Positions 1-6,489 of a stretch of DNA of 10,905 bases are shown here, in pieces. The stretch's first letter is position 1, and each line of letters opens with the position of its first letter. Location of the stretch: positions 1-10,905 of the forward strand of contig CALQBT020000042.1 in the NCBI GenBank assembly GCA_943328885.2. Reading direction: 5' to 3'. Below the pieces are notes generated by a model that saw nothing but the letters and a program-made list of their open reading frames with translations, was not told the DNA's origin and ran no database searches. Source of the DNA: Bordetella parapertussis. Lineage in GTDB: Bacteria > Pseudomonadota > Gammaproteobacteria > Burkholderiales > Burkholderiaceae_C. A program made the position numbers and the translations under genes.

Positions 1-296
<296 letters not shown>

Positions 297-304
297 GGCG
301 GGCC

Positions 305-2332
305 TTACTTGCCGAGGACTTGCCGCACGGTCGCGGCTAGGTCTTCGGCCGTCAGGCCGAAATGCTTGAACAATTCCGGCGCAGGCGCGCTCTCGCCGTA
401 GCTGTCGATGCCGAGAACGGCCGCGCAGCCGTATTTCCACCAGCCGCCGGTGACACCGGCCTCGATCGCCACCCGCGGCAGCTTGGCCGGCAACACGCTG
501 GTCTTGTAGGCGGGGCTCTGGCGGTCGAACACGCTGGTGCTGGGCATCGACACGACCCGCACCGCGATCTTCAAGCCGGCCAGCGCGGCCTGGGCATGCA
601 GCGCCAGCGCGACCTCGCTGCCGGTGGCGATGATCACCGCCTGAGGCTTCTTGTTCAGACCGACCTCGCTGGGCTCGGCCAGCACGTAGCCACCCTTGGC
701 GATGTCCTCGAGCCCGGCCTTGGGCAGGTAGGGCAGGTTCTGCCGACTCAACAACAACGCGCTCGGGCGCTGCCGGCTCTGGATCGCCACACCCCAGGCC
801 ACGGTGGTCTCGGCGCTGTCGGCCGGGCGCCAGACATCGAGCCCCGGGATCAGCCGCAGGCTGGCCGCATGCTCGACGCTTTGGTGGGTCGGGCCGTCTT
901 CGCCCAGGCCGATCGAGTCGTGGGTGAAGACGTGGATCACCCGGGACTTCATCAGCGCGGCCATTCGGATCGCGTTGCGGCTGTAGTCGGAGAAGGTCAG
1001 GAAAGTGCCGCCATAGGGGATGAAACCACCGTGCAGCGCGACGCCGTTCATGATCGCGGCCATGCCGAACTCGCGCACGCCGTAATTGATGTGCCGTCCG
1101 CCGTTGCCCGCACCATCGTCGCTGAAACGCAGCGCCGGGGTGTGCGAGGTATTGGTCAGGTTGGAGCCCGTTAGGTCGGCCGACCCGCCGAGCAGCTCGG
1201 GCAGCGCACCCGTGAAGGCCTCGAGCGCATTCTGGCTGGACTTGCGGCTCGCAAGCGTCTGCGCAGCGCTGTGGGCGGCCACCGCCGCATCGACCACGGT
1301 CTGGGCAAAACCGGCCGGCAGGTCACCGCTGAGGCGGCGCGCCAGCTCGACCGCCAGCGCCGGGTGCTTGGCTTGGTAAGCGGCAAAAGCCTTGGTCCAC
1401 CGCACTTCAGCGGCCTCGCCGGCGCGCTTGCCGTCCCAAGCGGCGTAGGCGGCCTCGGGGATCACGAAGGGCTCGTGCGGCCAGGCCAGCGCTTCTCGGG
1501 TCAGCTTGATCTCTTGCTCACCCAGCGCCTCGCCGTGGGCTTTGGCAGTACCGGCGCGATTGGGCGACCCCTTGCCGATGGTGGTCTTGCAGATCAGCAG
1601 CGTGGGCTGGGTCGCCGAGGCCTTGGCCTGGGTCAGCGCTGCGTCGACCGCTGCCACATCGTGGCCATCGAGCGGGCCGATCACGTTCCAGCCGTAGGCC
1701 TCGAAGCGCTTGGCCACGTCATCGACATACCAGGGCTTGACCGGGCCATCGATCGAGATGCCGTTGTCGTCATAGAGCGCGACCAGCTTGCCCAGCTTCC
1801 AGGCGCCGGCCAGCGCGCAGGCCTCGTGGCTGATGCCCTCCATCAGGCAGCCGTCGCCCATGAACACGTAGGTGCGGTGGTCGACCACCTGGTGGCCGGG
1901 GCGGTTGAACTCGGCTGCCAGCAGTTTTTCAGCCAGTGCCATGCCCACCGCATTGCTCAGCCCCTGGCCCAGCGGGCCCGTGGTGGTCTCGATGCCCGGC
2001 GTGACACCAACCTCCGGGTGGCCAGGCGTCTTGCTGTGCAGCTGGCGGAACTTGCGCAGCTCGGACAGCGCCAGGTCGTAGCCGGTCAGGTGCAGCAGCG
2101 CGTAGACCAGCATCGAGCCGTGGCCGTTGCTCAGCACGAAGCGGTCGCGGTTGGCCCATTGCGGGTTGGCCGGGTTGTGCGACAGGTGCCGGCCCCACAG
2201 CGCCACCGCGATATCGGCCATGCCCATCGGCGCGCCCGGATGGCCCGAGTTGGCCTGCTGGACGGCGTCCATCGCCAGCGCGCGAACCGCATTGGCCATC
2301 AGGTGGGTGTCTTGCTTCTTGGAGGTGGCCAT
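305..2332 (-). CDS. tkt: Transketolase
   Basis: Thiamine-diphosphate enzyme of the pentose phosphate (or Calvin) pathway that moves two-carbon ketol units between sugar phosphates in the cytosol. The 675-aa product is close to E. coli TktA (663 aa) along its length. Visible family residues: His31 in [14 protein letters not shown], His71 in LSNGHGSM, His105 in TPGHPEVG, the ThDP motif GDGCLMEG (159 on) through Asn190 in [10 protein letters not shown], Glu421 in GVREFGM (the ThDP-activating glutamate), and His483 in [11 protein letters not shown]. The C-terminal domain has IATGSEV and GESAP. The frame stays open upstream to a GTG at 2410, but the extra 26 residues resemble no transketolase N-terminus, so I chose the ATG at 2332. 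No clear Shine-Dalgarno precedes it, and Met38 is another possible start. The stop is TAA. gap follows 65 bp later on the same strand. Confidence 0.97.
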   Translation of the reverse strand: MATSKKQDTHLMANAVRALAMDAVQQANSGHPGAPMGMADIAVALWGRHLSHNPANPQWANRDRFVLSNGHGSMLVYALLHLTGYDLALSELRKFRQLHSKTPGHPEVGVTPGIETTTGPLGQGLSNAVGMALAEKLLAAEFNRPGHQVVDHRTYVFMGDGCLMEGISHEACALAGAWKLGKLVALYDDNGISIDGPVKPWYVDDVAKRFEAYGWNVIGPLDGHDVAAVDAALTQAKASATQPTLLICKTTIGKGSPNRAGTAKAHGEALGEQEIKLTREALAWPHEPFVIPEAAYAAWDGKRAGEAAEVRWTKAFAAYQAKHPALAVELARRLSGDLPAGFAQTVVDAAVAAHSAAQTLASRKSSQNALEAFTGALPELLGGSADLTGSNLTNTSHTPALRFSDDGAGNGGRHINYGVREFGMAAIMNGVALHGGFIPYGGTFLTFSDYSRNAIRMAALMKSRVIHVFTHDSIGLGEDGPTHQSVEHAASLRLIPGLDVWRPADSAETTVAWGVAIQSRQRPSALLLSRQNLPYLPKAGLEDIAKGGYVLAEPSEVGLNKKPQAVIIATGSEVALALHAQAALAGLKIAVRVVSMPSTSVFDRQSPAYKTSVLPAKLPRVAIEAGVTGGWWKYGCAAVLGIDSYGESAPAPELFKHFGLTAEDLAATVRQVLGK

Positions 2333-2384
2333 GCGCTGCGCGGTAAGGCGTTGGAGTTGAATCGGTGGAGCGGCAAAACGCAGG

Positions 2385-2390
2385 ATTTTA
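2385..2390 (-). promoter_or_regulatory. Possible -10 element of the tkt promoter
   Basis: TAAAAT on the minus strand, in the setting GCTAAAATCC, resembles -10 boxes often seen in Burkholderiales. It would put transcription start near 2378 and give a leader of roughly 45 bases before the tkt ATG. The spot 17 bases further upstream reads CAGGTG, which is a poor -35, so the call is weak. Confidence 0.3.
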
Positions 2391-2532
2391 GCGGCCACGC
2401 CCGCCCGCACCTGCGGCGACGGTCACGGCGTTTCGGCAGGCGCGCTTCGTCGCTCTTGATCTTGCGCAAGTCCAGACCGCGCTCGCCACGACACGCTCAA
2501 ACAACCCACCCAACCAGCTCAAGAGCCCGACC

Positions 2533-3108
2533 ATGCGCCATCTCGCCCTGACCGTGATCCACGACGAACACCAGGCCCTGGCCGCGATGCTGCGCTCGAT
2601 GAGCCTGCTGGTGGCGCAGGCCCATCGCGAGCAGCACCCACCCGACTTCGGTGTGTTGCGGGCAATGCTGTTCTACGTCGATGAATTCCCCGAAAAACGC
2701 CACCACCCCAAGGAAAGCGCGCTGCTGTTTCCGCGGCTGCGCCTGCGCTGCCCGCAACTGGCCGCCACGCTCGACCAGCTCGACGCCGACCACGCGCACG
2801 GCGAGGCCTTGATCCGGTTGCTGGAACACGCGCTGCTGGCCTACGAGGTGCTGGGCGAATCGCGCCGGCAAGACTTTGTCGAAGCGCTGGACCGCTATGT
2901 CGACGGCTACCTCAGTCACATGGCGATCGAAGAGCGCGAGTTGCTGCCCGCGGCGTCAGCACATTTCGACGCGGCCGACTGGGCGGCGCTGGACGAAGCT
3001 TTCGCCGCCAACCGCGACCCGCTGACCGGCCATGCCGCCGACGATGTGTACCGACCGCTGTTCCGCAAGATCGTGATGAGCGCGCCGGCGCCGATCGGCT
3101 TGGGCTGA
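2533..3108 (+). CDS. Hemerythrin/HHE cation-binding domain protein
   Basis: A 191-aa cytosolic protein of the hemerythrin-like HHE family, four-helix bundles that usually bind a non-heme di-iron centre and are linked to O2, NO or redox handling. Candidate metal ligands fall in the expected helices: His10 and His13 in VIHDEHQ, His57/His58 and Glu61 in KRHHPKES, His87/His89 and Glu91 in DADHAHGE, and His129 with Glu133/Glu134 in SHMAIEERELLP. There is no signal peptide or membrane segment. The ATG at 2533 is the first start in the frame; AAGAG (2521-2525) seven bases upstream is a weak ribosome binding site. The gene is divergent from tkt across 200 bp and ends 42 bp before the murU-like gene. 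The C-terminal 50 or so residues after the last ligand pair carry no motif I recognise. Family assignment is firm; the physiological role is not visible. Confidence 0.9.
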   Translation: MRHLALTVIHDEHQALAAMLRSMSLLVAQAHREQHPPDFGVLRAMLFYVDEFPEKRHHPKESALLFPRLRLRCPQLAATLDQLDADHAHGEALIRLLEHALLAYEVLGESRRQDFVEALDRYVDGYLSHMAIEERELLPAASAHFDAADWAALDEAFAANRDPLTGHAADDVYRPLFRKIVMSAPAPIGLG

Positions 3109-3150
3109 AGCGGCGCGACGGCGTCGGCCGGCGCGGCCTAAACTCGCGCG

Positions 3151-3882
3151 ATGCCCTCGCCGCCCCAGCTCAAAGCCCTGATCCTGGCCGCCGGTCGTGG
3201 CGAGCGCATGCGCCCGCTCAGCGACCAGACGCCCAAACCGCTGCTGAGCCTGGGCGGCAAGCCGATCATCGAATGGCATCTGCTGGCGCTGGCAGCGGCC
3301 GGCGTGCGCGAGGTCGTGATCAACACCGCCTGGCTCGAGCAGCAGTTTCCCACCATGCTGGGCGACGGCAGCCGCTGGGGCCTGCGGCTGCACTACTCAA
3401 TGGAAGGCCGCGACCACGGCGGCGCGCTCGAGACCGCGGGCGGCATCAAGAAGGCGCTGCCGATGTTGGGCGACTGCTTCTGGCTGCTGTCGGGCGACAT
3501 CGTCGCGCCCGGCTTCGGCTTCGACGCCGCAAGAGCGCAGCGCTTTGCCCGCGGCAGCGACGATGCCCATCTGTGGCTGGTGGGCAACCCTGATTTCAAC
3601 GCCGCCGGCGACTTTGCGCTCGATGCTGACCGGGTGCGGCGTCCGGCAGATGGGCAGCCGCGGCCGCTGACCTATGCCAACCTGGCGCTGGTGCGGCAAG
3701 CGCTGGTCGCAGGCGTCACCACGGGTGAGCGCGCGGCGCTGGGGCCGCTGCTGTTTGCCAGCGCAAGCGCCGGCCGGCTCGGCGGTGAGCCGCTGGCGGG
3801 CGCGTGGCACAACCTGGGCACCCCCGCACAGTTGGCCGCGCTCAACGCAGCCTGGCCTGCGCCCGCTGCGGTCAAGGCCTGA
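3151..3882 (+). CDS. murU: MurU-like sugar-1-phosphate nucleotidyltransferase (probable N-acetylmuramate-1-phosphate uridylyltransferase)
   Basis: A 243-aa cytosolic enzyme of the glucose-1-phosphate nucleotidyltransferase fold. In the MurU pathway of pseudomonads it makes UDP-MurNAc from MurNAc-1-phosphate, recycling cell-wall sugar past the fosfomycin-sensitive step. The nucleotide-binding signature AAGRGERMRPL (13-23) and TPKP (27-30) are intact. LGDGSRWG (70-77), LETAGGIKKALP (93-104), the metal-binding SGDI (114-117, Asp116), NPDFNAAGDFAL (146-157) and the C-terminal WHNLGTPAQL follow the P. putida MurU pattern. The length fits MurU rather than the longer RmlA or GalU. The start ATG gives a family-like N-terminus, but no Shine-Dalgarno is seen; TAAACT ends six bases upstream. 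The usual partner kinase AmgK is not next to it here. A related sugar-phosphate specificity, such as mannose-1-phosphate, cannot be excluded. Confidence 0.87.
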   Translation: MPSPPQLKALILAAGRGERMRPLSDQTPKPLLSLGGKPIIEWHLLALAAAGVREVVINTAWLEQQFPTMLGDGSRWGLRLHYSMEGRDHGGALETAGGIKKALPMLGDCFWLLSGDIVAPGFGFDAARAQRFARGSDDAHLWLVGNPDFNAAGDFALDADRVRRPADGQPRPLTYANLALVRQALVAGVTTGERAALGPLLFASASAGRLGGEPLAGAWHNLGTPAQLAALNAAWPAPAAVKA

Positions 3883-3923
3883 ACCCGCGCGATGCGCGAT
3901 CGCCTGATCCGGCAAGCTCGCAA

Positions 3924-3928
3924 GAGGA
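3924..3928 (+). promoter_or_regulatory. Ribosome binding site deciding a TTG start for ubiH
   Basis: GAGGA lies seven bases before the TTG at 3936 and four before the adjacent TTG at 3933. It is the only good Shine-Dalgarno between the end of the murU-like gene and the FAD-binding motif of the monooxygenase, and so favours the TTG at 3936. Confidence 0.55.
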
Positions 3929-3935
3929 AGCCTTG

Positions 3936-5165
3936 TTGACCCCGACTGGCGCAAGCCCCTGGAAAATCGCGGTGATTGGTGCCGGCCCGGCCGGCTTGGC
4001 GCTGGCACTGCAAGCGGCCCGGCTGCTGCCCGATGCCGACATCTCGCTGTTCGACGCCCGCGCAGCCGACCAGGACGTCTCGGCCGACCCGCGCACGCTG
4101 GCGCTGGCGCTGGGCAGCGTGCAGACCCTGCAACGCCTGGGTGCTTGGCCGGCGCAAGCCGCCCAGCCGATCACCGAAGTGCTGGTGTCGCAAGCGCCGC
4201 CGACGCTGAACCTGCCCTGGGGTCCTGGCTTGGTTCGCCTGCGCGCTGCCGACGAGGGCGTGAGCATGCTAGGCGCTGTGCTGAGCTACGGTGCGCTGGT
4301 CAGCTGCCTGCAACAAGCCTGGCTAGCCGCCGAGCTGCGCGCACCGCAGCGACTGCACAGCCGCTTCGGCCAGCCGGTGGCCGAGTTGCGCAAGCTCACC
4401 GGCGACGCGGGCGGCGGCGTTGAGGTCGACGCCGGCATCGCCGAGCGCTTCGACCTGGCCGTGGTCGCCGAAGGCGGCGTGTTCGCCGACCAGGCGCGCA
4501 AAGCCCTGACCCGCGACTACCGCCAGACCGCCTGGGTCGGCACGGTCACGCTGGCCGGCGCCACACCAGGGCTGGCGATCGAGCGCTTCACCCGGGAGGG
4601 ACCGTTGGCCATGCTGCCGCTGCGCGCTGCTGCCGACGGCGCGGCGCGTGCCGCCATGGTTTGGTGCGTGACGAGCGAACCGGGGGCGGGCCGCGACGCT
4701 GTCGCAGCCTTGACCGACGCCCAGCGCATCGCGGTGCTCAACCACCTGCTGCCCGAGCAAGCCGGTCAGGTGTTGACGATCTCGCCGCTCAAGCACTTTG
4801 CCCTCGGCTTGAACGCCGAGCGAACACTGGTCGACGGCGCGATCGTTCGCATCGGCAACGCCGCGCAGACCCTGCACCCGGTGGCCGGACAAGGGCTGAA
4901 CCTGGGCTTGCGAGATGCGACCGTGCTAGTGCAGGCGCTGCGCCGCGCGAGGCCTGCTGAGCTGGGTCCGCTGCTGCGCCGGCTGGATTGGGCGCGCGGG
5001 CCAGACCGCTGGGGCATGATCGCCGCGACCGATTTCCTGGCCCGCAGCTTCACCTGGCGCTGGCCGGGTCTGCCAGCAGCCCGCGGCTTGGGGCTGGCCG
5101 CGCTGCAGGCGATGCCCGCGCTCAAATCAGCGGTCGCCCGCCAAATGATGTTCGGTCAGCGCTGA
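3936..5165 (+). CDS. ubiH: UbiH-type FAD-dependent monooxygenase of ubiquinone biosynthesis
   Basis: Flavoprotein hydroxylase of the UbiH/UbiF/VisC family that adds a ring hydroxyl during ubiquinone synthesis, normally as part of a membrane-associated Ubi complex. With the start used here it has 409 aa. Visible motifs are the N-terminal FAD site VIGAGPAG (13-20), DPRTLALALGS (51-61), ERFTREGPLAMLPL (216-229), and the second FAD/ribityl motif GNAAQTLHP then VAGQGLNLGLRD (307-327). GNAAQTLHP is the form found in E. coli UbiH itself. It ends in MFGQR, as relatives do. The expected DG motif reads AEGG (residues 178-181), a D-to-E change. The frame is open back to a GTG at 3804, inside the murU-like gene, but residues before the TTG resemble no UbiH; a ribosome binding site supports TTG at 3936. 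It lies 53 bp after the murU-like gene and is probably co-transcribed. Confidence 0.88.
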   Translation: MTPTGASPWKIAVIGAGPAGLALALQAARLLPDADISLFDARAADQDVSADPRTLALALGSVQTLQRLGAWPAQAAQPITEVLVSQAPPTLNLPWGPGLVRLRAADEGVSMLGAVLSYGALVSCLQQAWLAAELRAPQRLHSRFGQPVAELRKLTGDAGGGVEVDAGIAERFDLAVVAEGGVFADQARKALTRDYRQTAWVGTVTLAGATPGLAIERFTREGPLAMLPLRAAADGAARAAMVWCVTSEPGAGRDAVAALTDAQRIAVLNHLLPEQAGQVLTISPLKHFALGLNAERTLVDGAIVRIGNAAQTLHPVAGQGLNLGLRDATVLVQALRRARPAELGPLLRRLDWARGPDRWGMIAATDFLARSFTWRWPGLPAARGLGLAALQAMPALKSAVARQMMFGQR

Positions 5166-5232
5166 ATTTTCTTCGCCGGCTGGCCCGACGGCCCAGGCTG
5201 CTGCCCATAGACCGGTCAGCCCTCTGACGCGT

Positions 5233-5466
5233 TCAGCCCGGCAACAAAGACTTGGCGATCCGGCGCAGCGCCGCGGCGTCAAGTTGCTTGGCGCCAGACT
5301 GGTTCTCGCAGATCACCGCCAATCGCTCCACGATGCCGGCGGCAAACCGATGTGCTGCAGCCAAGGTCTCCTCGTCGCTGTCGTAGGTGTCGTAAGCCTC
5401 GACCGCCACACCACTGTCGTCGGCGATGGCCTTGATGTCTATTTTGGCGTTGGGCGTTGTGGCCAT
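5233..5466 (-). CDS. Small protein of unknown function (77 aa)
   Basis: I do not recognise this protein. It is 77 aa, starts MATTPNAKIDIKAIADDSG, has an acidic stretch (YDTYDSDEET) and then a largely alpha-helical-looking half rich in Ala, Leu and Ile (AAGIVERLAVICEN; LDAAALRRIAKSLLPG). It has one cysteine, no signal peptide and no membrane segment. The frame is open to 5556, but the ATG at 5466 is strongly favoured by AGGAG at 5478-5474 with a seven-base spacer, and the 30 residues before it look like translated leader. It stands alone on the minus strand, convergent with ubiH (67 bp between stops) and divergent from the DUF3047 gene (177 bp). That it is a gene rests on the ribosome binding site, the open frame and the absence of a better frame opposite. 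Nothing points to a function. Confidence 0.68.
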   Translation of the reverse strand: MATTPNAKIDIKAIADDSGVAVEAYDTYDSDEETLAAAHRFAAGIVERLAVICENQSGAKQLDAAALRRIAKSLLPG

Positions 5467-5473
5467 TGGCGAG

Positions 5474-5478
5474 CTCCT
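5474..5478 (-). promoter_or_regulatory. Ribosome binding site of the 77-aa gene
   Basis: AGGAG on the minus strand, seven bases before the ATG at 5466. It is one of the clearest Shine-Dalgarno sites in the window and is the main reason to prefer the shorter form of this gene. Confidence 0.7.
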
Positions 5479-5545
5479 GCTGATGGGTGACGAGCTCGAC
5501 TCTACAGGCTTTGCACCCGGCACGGCAGCGGCGTCAAACCGATGT

Positions 5546-5579
5546 GACCTTGCCAATGCCAGAATGGATCGGCAAGGTC
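5546..5579. repeat. Perfect 9-bp inverted repeat between divergent genes
   Basis: GACCTTGCC (5546-5554) and GGCAAGGTC (5571-5579) are exact reverse complements separated by 16 bases. Inside the spacer CCA-gaa-TGG (5559-5567) could extend the structure. It lies 79 bp upstream of the 77-aa gene start and 64 bp upstream of the DUF3047 start. No T-run follows on either strand, so a terminator is unlikely; an operator or an RNA structure in a leader is possible. Confidence 0.6.
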
Positions 5580-5643
5580 TAGGCGCGGCAAACCAGGTCG
5601 TTCAGTACCCAACCAGGACCTGCGTCTGGCTTCGGACATCCGC

Positions 5644-6435
5644 TTGAAAACCACACCACCTGCTGCACCACTCGATGGCGTCGGGCTAGCCCGACGCCGC
5701 TGCTGTCTGGCTGCGTTGGCGGGGGTCGCCGGGCTGGGCGGCTGCGCCAGTCTGGTCGAGCGCCCGTGGCGGCGGCGGCGCGCGGCAGGGGTCGTGGCGT
5801 TCTCGGCGGCGCGCCAGCAGCATGGGCTGCCCGAGGGCTGGTACGAGCAGGTCATGCGCCGCGACCAGCCGGCCACGCGTTATCAGCTGGTCGATCTCGA
5901 GGGCCGACGGGTCATGCACGCGCTGGCCGATCAATCGAGCTCAGGCCTGCGCTGCGACGTCGACATCGACCCGCACGCCACACCCTGGCTGAACTGGGAC
6001 TGGCGGGTCGATCAGGTCGCGAGCGCCGCCACCGTGGCCAGCGACGAGTTCGATGACTGCCCGGCGCGCGTGGCGCTGGCTTTCGACGGCGACCTGTCGA
6101 TGCTGACGCTGCGCGAGCTGTGGTTTCGCGAGCAGGTCGCCTTGTTCACCGGCCATGACCTGCCCTTTGCCACCTTGATGTATGTCTGGGACGGCCAGGC
6201 GCAGCCCGGCAGCGTGTTCGAGTACCCGCGCAGCGGGCGAATCCGCTACCTGGTGGTCGAGGGCGGCGCATCGCACACCGGTCAATGGCGCCGCTACCGA
6301 CGCAACGTGGTCGAGGATTACCGGCGCGTCTTCGGCGGTGAACCGGGCCGCATCCGCAGCGTCGGCGTTCTCACCGACAGCGACGACCTCAAGATCCGCA
6401 ACGAAGCCTGGTACGGCGACCTGGTGTTCAGTTGA
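5644..6435 (+). CDS. DUF3047 family protein, probable lipoprotein
   Basis: A 263-aa protein of the DUF3047 family, whose function is unknown to me. Family-like segments are WLNWDWRVDQ (about 115-124), DDCPARVALAFDGD (about 137-150), TLMYVWDG (about 177-184), the basic Arg/Tyr segment WRRYRRNVVEDYRRVFGGEP (about 218-237), and VGVLTDSDD with the final AWYGDLVFS. The N-terminus has three arginines (17-19), a hydrophobic stretch and a lipobox-like LGGC with Cys34, so export and lipid attachment in the envelope are likely; the RRR could also suit Tat export. The only start giving a complete signal sequence is TTG at 5644, with just a weak GGA upstream; the next ATG in frame is near residue 71 and would remove the signal. 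It is convergent with yhdP (54 bp between the stops). Confidence 0.85.
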   Translation: MKTTPPAAPLDGVGLARRRCCLAALAGVAGLGGCASLVERPWRRRRAAGVVAFSAARQQHGLPEGWYEQVMRRDQPATRYQLVDLEGRRVMHALADQSSSGLRCDVDIDPHATPWLNWDWRVDQVASAATVASDEFDDCPARVALAFDGDLSMLTLRELWFREQVALFTGHDLPFATLMYVWDGQAQPGSVFEYPRSGRIRYLVVEGGASHTGQWRRYRRNVVEDYRRVFGGEPGRIRSVGVLTDSDDLKIRNEAWYGDLVFS

Positions 6436-6489
6436 GCGCGGCCGATGTCAGGAGCTCGGGCAGGCGCCGCCGAGGCCGGGTCGATGGGC

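Noticed and set aside
2333..2410. N-terminal extension of transketolase to the GTG at 2410
   Set aside because: The 26 extra residues match no transketolase start and would place the candidate -10 element inside the gene.
1271..2551. A 426-codon open frame on the plus strand, and a 270-codon one at 362-1174
   Set aside because: These are opposite tkt, whose frame is conserved along its length with all catalytic motifs. The plus-strand translations are low-complexity shadows.
3896..3903. GCGATCGC palindrome just upstream of ubiH
   Set aside because: An eight-base GC-rich palindrome is expected by chance in such DNA, and nothing links it to a regulator.
5215..5228. GTCAG-CCCT-CTGAC hairpin between ubiH and the 77-aa gene
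   Set aside because: A five-pair stem without a T-run on either strand is too weak to call a terminator, and such short pairings are common by chance.
5467..5556. N-terminal extension of the 77-aa protein to 5556
   Set aside because: The extension passes through the AGGAG site and looks like a translated leader; the ATG at 5466 has an ideal ribosome binding site.
6436..6489. Spacer between the convergent DUF3047 and yhdP genes checked for a shared terminator
   Set aside because: It is GC-rich with no clear long stem and no T-run on either strand, so no terminator can be supported.
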